Shown here in pieces: positions 1 through 48,262 of a stretch of DNA of 64,000 nt (the stretch's first letter is position 1; every line of letters starts with the position of its first letter). A program made the translations under genes and the position numbers. This stretch comes from Halocaridina rubra (Eukaryota; Arthropoda; Malacostraca; Decapoda; Atyidae): positions 37,501 to 101,500 of the forward strand of contig JAXCGZ010007604.1 in assembly GCA_037179515.1 (NCBI GenBank). Direction: 5' to 3'. The notes under the pieces are model-generated. The model was given only the letters and a program-made list of their open reading frames with translations, had not been told where the DNA came from and did not search any database.

Positions 1-45
1 ATGATATGAACTGGCTTAAACTTGATTAATTTTTTTTTATTTTTT

Positions 46-150
46 TTATGAGAGTGACACCAATACAGGCAATGAAAAAAAAATAAAATTGCTCTCATTG
101 GGGCTGGGCTCAAAATAGACATAAACTAAATAGAAGCACAAATCTAGAGT
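46..150 (+). mobile_element. Dispersed repeat family D, diverged copy
   Basis: ATGAGAGTGACACCAATACAGG and GCTCTCATTGGGGCTGGGC match the family mark 'gtgacaccgggacaggca ... ctcatcaataaaggcccgggc'. Confidence 0.6.
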
Positions 151-237
151 GTTGTGACTTGTCAGATGTGAAGGGATAATAAGAAATGTGTAGCGAATGT
201 CCAAGAGTATTTGGTGTAAATGAAGGCATAGAAAATG

Positions 238-501
<264 letters not shown>

Positions 502-675
502 TATACGCACATATGCATGCACACACGCACACACTTGGCAACGCCCTAAAATAGAATACTTACGAAAATGAGTTGCACCATTGTTATATTGGGAAATTAT
601 CAATAGCAAAGTATATTTAGCATCCGTGTAACTAATCTATTATTCATCAGAATTGCAGTTCAGAAATAGCGAATA

Positions 676-679
676 TAAA

Positions 680-723
<44 letters not shown>

Positions 724-760
724 CTTTGGTCTCTTTCCCGTAAACACAATTAGGTACTCA

Positions 761-809
<49 letters not shown>

Positions 810-823
810 ATATCACGATATAG

Positions 824-905
<82 letters not shown>
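676..905. repeat. (CA)n, LINE tip, (CA)n and (AT)n
   Basis: Two CA tracts separated by the 42-bp LINE tip, then (AT)n from 828. Confidence 0.92.
721..762 (+). mobile_element. 42-bp LINE 3' tip inside a (CA)n tract
   Basis: GAGCTTTGGTCTCTTTCCCG...ACACAATTAGGTA matches the last bases of the LINE family, with (CA)n immediately on both sides. Confidence 0.75.
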
Positions 906-908
<3 letters not shown>

Positions 909-1175
909 ATATTAAATCATTAAATGGTAATTGTTTCGACAAAAATTTTCCATTGTTTAAAAAAAGCTTAACCCTGCAATATCCATGATTTCTTGTAAGT
1001 TCTTTTGCTTTTATAACCACACGAGTTGGCTACAGTCTTAGTGGTTTTCTAGCCATGAGAAGGCGAGATTTGTGTCCCAGCCACGCCCTTAGTCTTGCCT
1101 AAGAATCTGATTCATATATAGCTATGACCCACCCGTGATATGGATGTACCTGGTCTCATTATGCAACAGATATTC

Positions 1176-1912
<737 letters not shown>

Positions 1913-1914
1913 AG

Positions 1915-2650
1915 TTTGCTCTATTAATCTCTTTCTCGTTATGCTTTAAGTTTTGTTATATAAATCCAGCTTTTTGTTCCTCAAATGTCTTAGTAGTCTT
2001 CTGAAAAAATTGGAGGTACTTAGGAAACTGCTTGTTTTTGCTGATATTTTCGTGTCCTTTATCAGTATTGAACAAAAATGCAAATATTACTATGTAATTT
2101 GGTATGTATTGTTAATATGCAAATCGTATATGAAAAACCATGCTAACATTTGAATGCTAATTTGATCCTCATTATAAATATTCACTCTACGAATTTTTAA
2201 GTACATTTTCTCATGATATTAGAGAAAAAAAAAAGCACGCATTTTCTTTTCCTCATTGATGTCATAATCACAATTCGATACACTTCTTGCTAATGTGTTA
2301 AATGTTTTTATCATTAGTGACGATTATTATCAATTAGTATTGTTTATAGTTGGCCTTTAGTATTGTTTCGTGGTCCTGTGAACCTGAAAACAAAAACTTG
2401 CTTTAATAATGAGAAACAACACTTTTTTTTATAGTAGGTATTGGCATTGTTGACATTGGACGAAGTTAGATGGCTTAGATGCTCAGAAACAACAATGCAG
2501 AAATTAAGTAATGTTTCTCACACTCCTTAACACATCTTCTTCAGCAAATGTCATTGTCAACACGGTATAATTTCTTTATGACTCTAATTTGTGAAGTTTA
2601 TTTTCACTGACTAACTTATGCTTATATGAGTTTTTCCAGTGATTACATGT
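1915..2650. other. AT-rich DNA, nothing recognised
   Basis: I see no coding signal, RNA gene or repeat structure beyond short A/T runs. Confidence 0.5.
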
Positions 2651-2654
2651 TTAG

Positions 2655-2656
<2 letters not shown>

Positions 2657-2750
<94 letters not shown>
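2657..2750. repeat. (AT)n microsatellite
   Basis: Pure AT tract in gene-free sequence. Confidence 0.95.
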
Positions 2751-2753
<3 letters not shown>

Positions 2754-2835
2754 AGTTAATGACCTCTAGATTTCATGTTTCTTAAAAAGCAACCATTGAT
2801 AATCACAGCTTTGCACAACTTGCAACATATTTTTT

Positions 2836-2955
2836 TTTTATGAGTGTGACGGGACAGGCAGAAATTGCTCTCATCAATAAAGGCCCGGGCACGAGAAAAT
2901 ACCAAGAGGAAGGAAAAGAAAAAGGTTAAGGACAAGGCAGAGATGAGTGATCGAC
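2836..2955 (+). mobile_element. Dispersed repeat family D
   Basis: TATGAGTGTGACGGGACAGG to AGGACAAGGCAGAG. Its ends are not clear. Confidence 0.7.
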
Positions 2956-3045
2956 TAGTGTCAGTTATAATTCCTATTTGCATATTTTTTTCTCCTCTGG
3001 ATAATTGATTAATTGTATTAAGGCTCCTTTGAATAAGGGTCTTCT

Positions 3046-3200
3046 TTTATGAGTGTGACACCGGGACAGGCAAAAAAACTGCCCTCACCAATAAAGGCCC
3101 GGGCACGAAGAAAACATCAATACGAAGGAAAAGAAAAGGGTTATGGACAAGGCAGAGCTGTGGCAATAATACACAAAGGAAAAAGACAGACTGAAAGAAT
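3046..3200 (+). mobile_element. Dispersed repeat family D
   Basis: TATGAGTGTGACACCGGGAC to GGAAAAAGACAGACTG, the longest clear copy here. Confidence 0.72.
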
Positions 3201-3629
3201 AGTCAAAGTACTGAGGACCTAGAGATATGGCAGGATTAGGCCCTGAGATGCCGATAGATCCGATTTTTGAAGGTAGATAGGATATAAGAATTAGGAAAGA
3301 CAGAAGGAGGAAGAGAGTTTCAGCACTATTGCAAAATAATCCTGAACTTTTCAGTAATGTAAATTTGTGCTAGAGAAACTGAAGACATTTGCGAGCAGAT
3401 GCGCTATACTTTAATACTTTCTCGTTCTTATCATTGTTTCACTTCAGTCATGCATTTTATATATTTATAAATAACTGTGAATTGCTTAAAATGATAGAAA
3501 AGGCCCATTAAAGAATACTGAAGGAAATATATGACATAATTATGAATTCCGTGACCATATGACCAGTTGAGGTCACGATATTTATAAGTACTCAAAATAT
3601 TTTTTCCCGTTTGGTCGCTTTGAATAGAT

Positions 3630-3685
3630 AGCTAGCTAGCTAGCTAGCTAGATAGCTAGCTAGCTAGCTAGATAGATAGATATAT
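3630..3685. repeat. (CTAG)n/(GATA)n microsatellite
   Basis: Self-complementary CTAG units followed by GATA units, 65 bp before the first lectin exon. Confidence 0.9.
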
Positions 3686-3750
3686 TGATAGATAATTTAG
3701 TGTAAAATATTTCTGTTTAATCTATTTACTTTCTTTTTTTTATTTCACAG

Positions 3751-23973
<20,223 letters not shown>

Positions 23974-24229
23974 CTTTTAAATAAGTTACTTTAAATAGGT
24001 GTATACAATTCTATATTAAAGCTTTTAGTTACTCATAAACAGAGATGGAAAATGTCAATGTTTTCCACGAAATGTTTCAAAATGTTGCAACTATCTGTAA
24101 TTTGCATTATAAGTATTAAATACTGAAACGATTATATTACTAATAGTAACAACATTTAAGCATTTCAGAGAAACTGTATATACTTCAGTGTTTTTGGTTA
24201 CGAAAAAACATTGTTTGATTTGGCAGACT

Positions 24230-24235
24230 AATAAA
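24230..24235 (+). other. Candidate polyadenylation signal of the fw-like gene
   Basis: AATAAA in AT-rich sequence 257 bp after the stop codon. It is the first clear hexamer I see in a plausible place; no cleavage evidence is available. Confidence 0.4.
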
Positions 24236-24689
24236 TGTATAAATTTTACACGCGATTAAAAGTTATATTTGTTTAAAATAAGTTCTAATGTCAACTTAAC
24301 ATCTATATTTGAGTATATCAAACAGTCTCTTTAAAAGCTGACAAATTTTGTCTTCAAAATATTATTTCCCAATTCGGGAAGCAATACAGAGTGACTTCAC
24401 ATGATACATACTGGTGTATGTCGTATAAAGCACATACATGTAAACATATAAATACTGTATTTACAGATTCTTCGTTTTTTCTCTAAAGCATGTTGTAAAT
24501 AGCTTTCGCCTTGTGTATTGTTAAACTACCCTATTATTGATCATATCCCAACCTGCCTCGTTTTTAATGTGTATTATAGTGGTTTTAATTGATAAAGTAC
24601 TTACTTTTATACAATACTTACCGTAATTCATAGTACTTACGTCCCTGACGGTGCAACTTTAATCGCATCAGTCTCCACAATTTGATTTA

Positions 24690-24930
24690 TGATGTGATAG
24701 GTACTTTGAAGTTGATATCTTGATGAACTGTGAATGTACTGCCTGGAGACTGGAATTGGTCCTAGAGAACCGAAATTGGTTTTTGAGGACCAGCATTTTT
24801 CTTGGAGGATCAGAATTGATATTGGAGGACTGGAATTGGTTTCGGAAGACCGGAATTGGTCCTAGAAGACCGAATTTGGTTCCCAAGGGCTGAAATTGTA
24901 TTCTAGGGACTGGAATTGGTCTTGGAGGAC
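24690..24930. repeat. Degenerate 20-21 bp tandem repeat, about 11 units
   Basis: Units resemble GGACTGGAATTGGTCYTRGA. The array ends in a perfect hairpin at 24932-24958. Confidence 0.75.
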
Positions 24931-24931
24931 C

Positions 24932-24958
24932 ATGTACCCAGACTTCGTCTGGGTACAT
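24932..24958. other. Perfect 12-bp hairpin
   Basis: ATGTACCCAGAC and GTCTGGGTACAT are separated by TTC. It lies at the junction of the 20-bp array and the transposon-like remnant and may be a transposon terminus rather than a terminator. Confidence 0.7.
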
Positions 24959-24959
24959 A

Positions 24960-25215
24960 GGAGATCAACACATACTTTTAAAACAAAACAATTTTATTTA
25001 AATCTAATGTTAATAAATAATATTTTCATTATGATTTCCACCATTTTCAATGCATAATTTGATGCGCTTTACAAAATTCAGGTGAACTCGATTGAATAGG
25101 TCTGCATAGTGAAATTTCCCTACGCACCCAGACTTTGTGGACACCCTGTACGTATATTGGTCTGTCCAATGTCCCTCATACTGTAGATTCATAGATGTCC
25201 CAAACTTCATTTATT
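24960..25215 (-). mobile_element. Possible Tc1/mariner-type transposon remnant
   Basis: The minus strand has a short open frame ending NFVKRIKLCIENGGNH, which resembles the C-terminus of DDE transposases. ACAGGGTGTCCACAAAGTC at about 25132-25152 may be a repeat or terminal sequence. Confidence 0.4.
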
Positions 25216-25668
25216 TCACTTACAATGTATACTATTGACTGCAAAGGTACATAAAATATTAAATTAGGCAACCATTAAAAACTGAAATGAACAAATAAGT
25301 AAAACTGATGAACTGTTTAAAGCTTAGGGGTTTACAGCATTGTGATAATTTATTATAGCAGATATTATGAACACTTATCTCTCAGTTGAAGATATTTCAT
25401 ACCCGCTGTTTTCCATTGGTATTTTTAACTTCTCATCGAGCTGTTCCTTTCTTTATTTTTTTCACAGTTAAATACTATTTCAGTAGCATTGATGTTCTAT
25501 TTGTACGTAGAGTTACTCATTTTGAGAGTAAAGATATTTTACCATAAACAAAGAATCTAGTCTGGGGACTATCGTGCTTCGTTGCAAGGTAATTAAAGGG
25601 TAAACTATATTACTTCTATACCTAGAGACTCAGTCTGTGCCTCTGTTACTCAGAAATCATCATCAATT
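25216..25668. other. Intergenic AT-rich DNA, nothing recognised
   Basis: No frame, repeat or regulatory signal that I can support. Confidence 0.5.
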
Positions 25669-25698
25669 TTGGGTCATACACACACACACACACATACA

Positions 25699-26820
25699 CA
25701 GAAAGCGTTTGACACTGTTCCACATGGGAGACTTATTAGGAAGATGCAATCAATGGCTAGAATAGGTGGAAATGTTTTGGAATGGATAAAAACTTACTTA
25801 GAAGGAAGGGAACAGAGGGTTAGAGTAAGACACTCAGTGTCTGAATGGAGAAGAGTTAGTAGTGGAGTTCCATAGGGTTCAGTTTTAGGGCCACTTTTGT
25901 TCCTTGTATATGTAAATGACCTACCAGAGTCTGTAAATTCATTCATGAATATGTTTGCAGATGATGCAAAGATTGTGAAGAAAGTAAAAAACGAGAACAA
26001 TGGTAGAGAACTTCAGGAGGATCTAAATAATCTGCATGAGTGGTCAGAAAAGTGGCTAATGAAATTCAATACTTCAAAATGTAAGGTAATGAGAATGGGT
26101 ACAAGTGCAAGAAGGCCCAAGCTTGACTACTCGGTGGCTGGAGTACAACTTCAAGAGACAGAAAGTGAGAGAGATCTAGGAGTAAACATACTGGCAGATT
26201 TGTCTCCAGAAATACATATAAATGGCATAGTAAGGGCAGCATATGCATTCTTATCAAATGTAAGGGTAGCCTTCAGGCACATGGACAAGGAAATGTTCAG
26301 AAATATTTATGTAACCTATGTGAGGCCAAAACTCGAATATGCAGCCCCCTTTTGGAATCCGCACTTGAAAAAGCACATAGCTAAGCTTGAAAAAGTTCAA
26401 AGACATGCCACGAAACTGGTGCCAGAAATACGCAATCTCAGTTATGATGAGAGGCTGAGGGAATTAGACTTACCATCACTGGAAGCTAGAAGAGTGAGGG
26501 GGGATATGGTGACACTTTAAATTCATTCATAGTTATGATAGAGTGGATAGGGATCGATATTTTGATATGGCTGGCTCTAGAACTAGAGGTCATAGTTTGA
26601 AGGTTCGTAAGAAAACTTCTTTGCAGGATGTAAGGAAATACTTTTTCAGTGTAAGAGTAGTTGATAATTGGAATTGGCTAAGCGAGGAGGTAGTTAATGC
26701 TATCTCAATCCATAGTTTTAAGGACAGGTATGATAAGTATCACTAAGTATAAAATGGAACCGACCAGGAGACGGGAAGATACGAGCTTTGGGCTCTTTCC
26801 CGTAAACACAATTAGGTAAT
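25699..26820 (+). mobile_element. CR1-like LINE copy, 5'-truncated and disabled
   Basis: It matches 47085-48215 almost base for base. The Gln codon of the SGVPQGS motif is a TAG (25873), and a small deletion near 26515 shifts the frame. (CA)n-like DNA lies at both ends. Confidence 0.9.
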
Positions 26821-26844
26821 CACACACACACACACACACACACC

Positions 26845-27570
26845 GAAATGAAGAAATACAATTATTAGATACAGTATAAACTAAGCTCAGAACTATATTA
26901 AGAATGATTAGCATGTATCGAGTTTCTCAAAATTGTCAGTATTTTACAATATGTTATTATTGTCTTTATCAGTTTGAGGAAAGTTTATTTTTTTTTGCCT
27001 ACCAAAAATAAATTTTCCAATTTGCAATCTGTACGCGTGGGCAAAAGTGGCTTTTTTTTAATGTATTTTGATAATTAATGGTGGATCTGTTTGATCCTGT
27101 ATTTAATTTAATGGTATACAGGTATGAATTAAGTATATTTCAGTCATTATTAAATGTATTATATTTATATTATATAAATTGTATAACGAGGAATGCATTA
27201 TGGATATACAAATGGACTGATTATTGAATCAAGTTACTGTAATTTGAAATATTTAAAAAAAATGAATAATGGTTGTGTATTGAATCTTTCTCTTCTCTGC
27301 ATATTTAGGATAATCACACCTTTGCTATACTACTATGTTCATTGTTGTAAAATTTGTAAATATGAATTTTGAAAATGTAATATACATCATCTGTATGAAT
27401 CTCTTTTATTTTTTGTTTCAGAGTTTGGCTTGCCAAGCTTTGTCAAATCCTTTTAAATAAAGGTCAGTATTGGACTGCATTCAAAAGGTCCCTCTGGTGG
27501 GTAAAAATAGAATAACTCACGTGTATTCCATCTATCGTATAAGCCTACTAAAATGATAGGGGAGAGAAGG
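26845..27570. other. Intergenic AT-rich DNA, nothing recognised
   Basis: Short frames only; no domain or repeat recognised. Confidence 0.5.
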
Positions 27571-27571
27571 G

Positions 27572-27574
<3 letters not shown>

Positions 27575-27638
<64 letters not shown>
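27575..27638. repeat. (CT)n microsatellite
   Basis: CT tract in the intergenic region. Confidence 0.94.
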
Positions 27639-27642
<4 letters not shown>

Positions 27643-27667
27643 TTGACAGACGGCATTTTTTTTTTTT

Positions 27668-27810
27668 AATTTCATGAGTGACACCGGGACAGGCAAAAAC
27701 TGCCTTCATCAATAAAGGCCCGGGCACGAGAAAATACCAAGACGAAGGAAAAGAAAAAGGTTAAGGACAAGGCAGAGATGAGGTAATGTCGCACAAAGGA
27801 AACCGACAGA
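27668..27810 (+). mobile_element. Dispersed repeat family D
   Basis: TTCATGAGTGACACCGGGAC to AAGGAAACCGACAGAT. Confidence 0.72.
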
Positions 27811-28179
27811 TAAAATAAAGACTTCAACCCTTCTCAAAACACCTTTATTTTCTCTCGCTTCTTGCATATCAGATCAAAGTCATTGACAATGTTATGTCTC
27901 TTCAATAATACTACTTGCAGCTACTTCCAAATCTTAATTATATATGAGTTTTGGTTAACCATCTCCCAATTAATTACTAATTATTAATTACTAGTCAGAG
28001 AATTGTCAAACTAAACATTAAGCTTTTCTATTAATAAGTATTTTGCCCTCACCAGTATCCAATTGCATTGCAAGTTTTTCTCTCCTCAATTATTTATCAA
28101 GTTAAATGATAACAAAAAGCAAGAGTTTCTTTATTTTTCCACAGGCACTTGGAAGGACAAGACTACAATAACACTTATA

Positions 28180-29180
28180 ACACACAGCACAATGTGGTAT
28201 TCTGTGAGCAGTGGCAAATTTTCTCTCCCACAGAATATCTTTAGCTAATACTGTACTGATTATCTGTTTACTCAATGTGATATTCTGTGAGCAGTGGCAA
28301 ATTTTCTCTCCCACAGAATTTCTTTAGCTAATACTGTACTGATTATCTGTTTACTCAATGTGATATTCTGTGAGCAGTGGAAAATTTTCTCTCCCACAGA
28401 ATTTCTTTAGCTAATACTGTACTGATTATCTGTTTACTCAATGTGATATTCTGTGAGCAGTGGCAAATTTTCTCTCCCACAGAATTTCTTTAGCTAATAC
28501 TGTACTGATTATCTGTTTACTCAATGTGATATTCTGTGAGCAGTGGAAAATTTTCTCTCCCACAGAATTTCTTTAGCTAATACTGTACTGATTATCTGTT
28601 TACTCAATGTGATATTCTGTGAGCAGTGGCAAATTTTCTCTCCCACAGAATTTCTTTAGCTAATACTGTACTGATTATCTGTTTACTCAATGTGATATTC
28701 TGTGAGCAGTGGAAAATTTTCTCTCCCACAGAATTTCTTTAGCTAATACTGTACTGATTATCTGTTTGCTCAATGTGATATTCTGTGAGCAGTGGCAAAT
28801 TTTCTCTCCCACAGAATATCTTTAGCTAATACTGTACTGATTATCTGTTTACTCAATGTGATATTCCGTGAGCAGTGGCAAATTTTCTCTCCCACAGAAT
28901 ATCTTTAGCTAATACTGTACTGATTATCTGTTAACTCAATGTGATATTCTGTGAGCAGTGGCAAACTTTCTCTCCCACAGAATATCTTTAGCTAATACTG
29001 TACTGATTATCTGTTTACTCAATGTGATATTCTGTGAGCAGTGGCAAATTTTATCTCCCACAGAATATCTTTAGCTAATACTGTACTGATTATCTGTTTA
29101 CTCAATGTGATATTCTGTGAGCAGTGGCAAATTTTCTCTCCCACAGAATTTCTTTAGCTAATACTGTACTGATTATCTGT
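28180..29180 (-). repeat. 83-bp tandem array, 12 units, just past the ANK-CLIP 3' end
   Basis: The unit contains ATTCTGTG...CACAGAAT as a short inverted repeat. Units 2-7 alternate between GGCAAA and GGAAAA variants, implying amplification as a 166-bp dimer. Confidence 0.92.
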
Positions 29181-29185
29181 TTATT
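29180..29185 (-). other. Candidate polyadenylation signal of the ANK-CLIP gene
   Basis: AATAAA on the minus strand about 115 bp after the stop codon, directly before the 83-bp tandem array in gene orientation. Confidence 0.45.
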
Positions 29186-29300
29186 TTATATACGGAAATT
29201 AATATTCAGGATATTCAGTATTCGTAAAGTCGCAATTTGATGTCATTACAGTATTTCTTTTTGTTATAAATACAGCATCCGGTTTCTTGGCATCAAGGCT

Positions 29301-44095
<14,795 letters not shown>

Positions 44096-44252
44096 GATGT
44101 TGCAGTTTATTCGAGCTGAAATTAAATGAAAAATCGCTAGGAATTATGAAAAACGAGGAATGAAGGAAATGGCAGAGTTATATCCGAAAATATAGCTTGA
44201 AGAAAAAAAAAACTAGCCAGTTCTACAGGAGGTTAATCTTTTGCATTATTAC

Positions 44253-44621
<369 letters not shown>

Positions 44622-44691
<70 letters not shown>

Positions 44692-44730
44692 CATTATTAT
44701 CATTATTATCATTAGTATTATTATTATTAA
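44622..44730. repeat. (ATT)n
   Basis: Between two inverted SINE copies. Confidence 0.93.
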
Positions 44731-44763
44731 AAATAATAATAATTATCGTTCGATCGTTCTTTC

Positions 44764-45225
<462 letters not shown>

Positions 45226-45551
45226 GGGAGGTTACAGGGCTAATTACATCTTTGCCTTTTTCATTGTATACTTGTCCTGTTAGGAAACAGGAAAACCAGA
45301 TCTAAAATGGCGACTCTTGAAAAAAAAAAACCGGTTTAGTCAGTAAGGTTTGAGGTCAGCTGCCCCTTCACGCGATGGCTTTTATATATTCTCCTTTTTA
45401 AGTAGTTTCTGCATTGTTTTTCGTCTTTGAAGACGGCTTTACCCATGTTCACATGGGGTCTCTGTTTCTCTGTAGCCTCCTTTCGAGACTAAGTTGTTGG
45501 TTATGACCCAAATTTGCTGCCAGATGCCCTTCCTGACAGCATAATCTTTGT

Positions 45552-45677
45552 TTCGGTCTGAGGTTAGTAAGGGCATTCGCTTAGGATAGTGGCCACACTT
45601 GCCAAACTTAAAGTTCTTCGCAGGAAGCACAGTCCTGACCCTTGGTTGAAAAGGGAGTCCGTGACGTAAAACCGATC
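45552..45677 (+). mobile_element. SINE family A, headless copy
   Basis: From TTTCGGTCTGAGGTTAG to GTGACGTAAAACCG. Confidence 0.72.
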
Positions 45678-45912
45678 ACAATGTGTTTCGTTTCATTGAC
45701 TGCTTGTAGCGAGCACAATGCTTTTAGAATATAAACTCAACTAAGGGGGGGGGGTACCAGGGTTCCCATATCCGTAGTAAACAGATTCTCTTCTCCAGAG
45801 GTCGTGGATATGGCGAGGGTAGTGGAGTCTCCCATGCAGTTTTCCTCTGCCAATAATCATTCGCTGATAAGGGGGAAAAGGTAGTCGAGTCTGTGTGGAG
45901 TATGCTCTGTAC

Positions 45913-45913
<1 letters not shown>

Positions 45914-45981
<68 letters not shown>

Positions 45982-46045
45982 GTTATTGCTATTGTTATTG
46001 TTATTGTTATTATTATTATTATTGTTATTAGTATTGTTATTGTTA

Positions 46046-46113
<68 letters not shown>
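45914..46113. repeat. (ATT)n with GTT variants
   Basis: About 200 bp, upstream of the LINE pair. Confidence 0.94.
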
Positions 46114-46217
46114 TTTTAAAAATTAACCAATTATTAATACCAATTCTTTTTGGTTCATGGATTCTGTATATTAGTTTTCTGATATGGTTTGGTGAAATGT
46201 ATTATAATGGTAAAAAT

Positions 46218-46219
<2 letters not shown>

Positions 46220-46303
<84 letters not shown>
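46220..46303. repeat. (CA)n before LINE copy
   Basis: 84-bp CA tract ending at a LINE truncation point. Confidence 0.95.
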
Positions 46304-46305
<2 letters not shown>

Positions 46306-46735
46306 AACTGGTGCCAGAAATACGCAATCTCAGTTATGATGAGAGGCTGAGGGAATTAGACTTACCATCACTCGAAGCTAGAAGAGTGAGGGGGATATGG
46401 TGACAGTCTTTAAATTTCTTCATGGTTATGATAGAGTGGATAGGGATCGATATTTTGATATGGCTGGCTCTAGAACTAGAGGTCATAGTTTGAAGCTTCG
46501 TAAGAAAACTTCTTTGCAGGATGTAAGAAAATACTTCTTCAGTGTAAGAGTAGTTGATAATTGGAATTCGCTAAGCGAGGGGGTAGTTAATGCTATCTCA
46601 ATCCATAGTTTTAAGGACAGGTATGATAAGTATCAGTAAGTATAAAATGGAACCGATGAGGAGACGGGAAGATACGAGCTTTGGGTTCTTTCCCGTAAAC
46701 ACAATTAGGTAATCACAATTAGGTAATCACACACA
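46303..46735 (+). mobile_element. CR1-like LINE 3' fragment between (CA)n and the next LINE
   Basis: It starts at ACGAAACTGGTGCCAG directly after (CA)n and ends with two AATTAGGTAATCAC units, after which the next LINE copy begins. A one-base loss at about 46392 shifts the frame. Confidence 0.87.
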
Positions 46736-48217
46736 ATATCAGTGGCACTAAGTATCATATTTAAGGAGTCACTGGAGTCGGGGGAGATTCCAAGATGCTG
46801 GAAACAAGCAAATGTGATACCTATCTTCAAAAAGGGAAGGAGGGATACGGCTCTGAACTATAGACCAGTTTCCTTGACCAGCATAGTTTGCAAAGTTATG
46901 GAGAAACTACTAAGGAAACATATCTCTCTTCACTTGGACTCCTTCAACTTTTTGTCAGTGAGGCAACATGGCTTCAGAGAAGGTAGATCAACAGTAACAA
47001 ACTTATTAGAATTTTATGATGAGGTAAGCCAAATCTTACAGGAAAGAGAGGGCTGGGCAGATTGCATATTCCTAGACTTCCAGAAAGCGTTTGACACTGT
47101 TCCACATGGGAGACTTATTAGGAAGCTGCACTCAATGGCTAGAATAGGTGGAAATGTTTTGGAATGGATAAAAACTTACTTAGAAGGAAGGGAACAGAGG
47201 GTTAGAGTAAGACACTCAGTGTCTGAATGGAGAAGAGTTAGTAGTGGAGTTCCACAGGGTTCAGTTTTAGGGCCACTTTTGTTCCTTGTATATGTAAATG
47301 ACCTACCAGAGTCTGTAAATTCATTCATGAATATGTTTGCAGATGATGCAAAGATTGTGAAGAAAGTAAAAAACGAGAACAATGGTAGAGAACTTCAGGA
47401 GGATCTAAATAATCTGCATGAGTGGTCAGAAAAGTGGCTAATGAAATTCAATACTTCAAAATGTAAGGTAATGAGAATGGGTACAAGTGCAAGAAGGCCC
47501 AAGCTTGACTACTCGGTGGCTGGAGTACAACTTCAAGAGACAGAAAATGAGAGAGACCTAGGAGTAAACATACTGGCAGATTTGTCTCCAGAAATACATA
47601 TAAATGGCATAGTAAGGGCAGCATATGCATTCTTATCAAATGTAAGGGTAGCCTTCAGGCACATGGACAAGGAAATGTTCAGAAATATTTATGTAACCTA
47701 TGTGAGGCCAAAACTCGAATATGCAGCCCCCTTTTGGAATCCGCACTTGAAAAAGCACATAGCTAAGCTTGAAAAAGTTCAAAGACATGCCACGAAACTG
47801 GTGCCAGAAATACGCAATCTCAGTTATGATGAGAGGCTGAGGGAATTAGACTTACCATCACTCGAAGCTAGAAGAGTAAGGGGGGATATGGTGACAGTCT
47901 TTAAATTCCTTCATGGTTATGATAGAGTGGATAGGGATCGATATTTCGATATGGCTGGCTCTAGAACTAGAGGTCATAGTTTGAAGGTTCGTAAGAAAAC
48001 TTCTTTGCAGGATGTAAGGAAATACTTTTTCAGTGTAAGAGTAGTTGATATTTGGAATTCGCTAGGCGAGGAGGTAGTTAATGCTATCTCAATCCATAGT
48101 TTTAAGGACAGGTACGATAAGTATCACTAAGTCTAAAATGGAACCGATCAGGAGACGGGAAGATACGAGCTTTGGGCTCTTTCCCGTAAACACAATTAGG
48201 TAATCACAATTAGGTAA

Positions 48218-48218
<1 letters not shown>
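46736..48218 (+). mobile_element. CR1-like LINE copy with long open RT frame, 5'-truncated
   Basis: The element begins inside the reverse transcriptase and runs to its 3' end, which is a tandem AATTAGGTAATCAC unit followed directly by (CA)n rather than poly-A. The 5' boundary touches the 3' tail of another LINE copy. CR1 is chosen from the RT motifs and the short-repeat tail; a jockey-type clade is the alternative. Confidence 0.85.
46742..48130 (+). CDS. Reverse transcriptase fragment of CR1-like LINE
   Basis: An uninterrupted frame of about 462 codons with no ATG at its head, so it is a truncated ORF2. RT motifs in order: IPIFKKGRRDTALNYRPVSL, QHGFREGRST, DFQKAFDTVPH, SSGVPQGSVLGPLLF, FADDAKI (catalytic Asp pair), then the thumb and a C-terminal region ending SIHSFKDRYDKYH. 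The endonuclease domain is missing, so autonomous retrotransposition is not expected from this copy. Confidence 0.88.
   Translation: MALSIIFKESLESGEIPRCWKQANVIPIFKKGRRDTALNYRPVSLTSIVCKVMEKLLRKHISLHLDSFNFLSVRQHGFREGRSTVTNLLEFYDEVSQILQEREGWADCIFLDFQKAFDTVPHGRLIRKLHSMARIGGNVLEWIKTYLEGREQRVRVRHSVSEWRRVSSGVPQGSVLGPLLFLVYVNDLPESVNSFMNMFADDAKIVKKVKNENNGRELQEDLNNLHEWSEKWLMKFNTSKCKVMRMGTSARRPKLDYSVAGVQLQETENERDLGVNILADLSPEIHINGIVRAAYAFLSNVRVAFRHMDKEMFRNIYVTYVRPKLEYAAPFWNPHLKKHIAKLEKVQRHATKLVPEIRNLSYDERLRELDLPSLEARRVRGDMVTVFKFLHGYDRVDRDRYFDMAGSRTRGHSLKVRKKTSLQDVRKYFFSVRVVDIWNSLGEEVVNAISIHSFKDRYDKYH

Positions 48219-48260
<42 letters not shown>
48215..48260. repeat. (CA)n after LINE copy
   Basis: CA tract continuing from the LINE tail. 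Confidence 0.94.

Positions 48261-48262
<2 letters not shown>

Noticed and set aside
3640..3665. CTAG palindromes as a protein-binding site
   Set aside because: They are part of a CTAG/GATA microsatellite; no separate evidence.
26066..26257. Minus-strand frame within the LINE (also at 47448-47639)
   Set aside because: Antisense shadow of the reverse transcriptase frame, found in both LINE copies.
28102..28314. Extra terminal exon in the last 83-bp unit (acceptor-like tgctcacag followed by a short hydrophobic frame and AATAAA)
   Set aside because: The CLIP domain is already complete and terminated at 29301, and the acceptor-like sequence occurs in every repeat unit.
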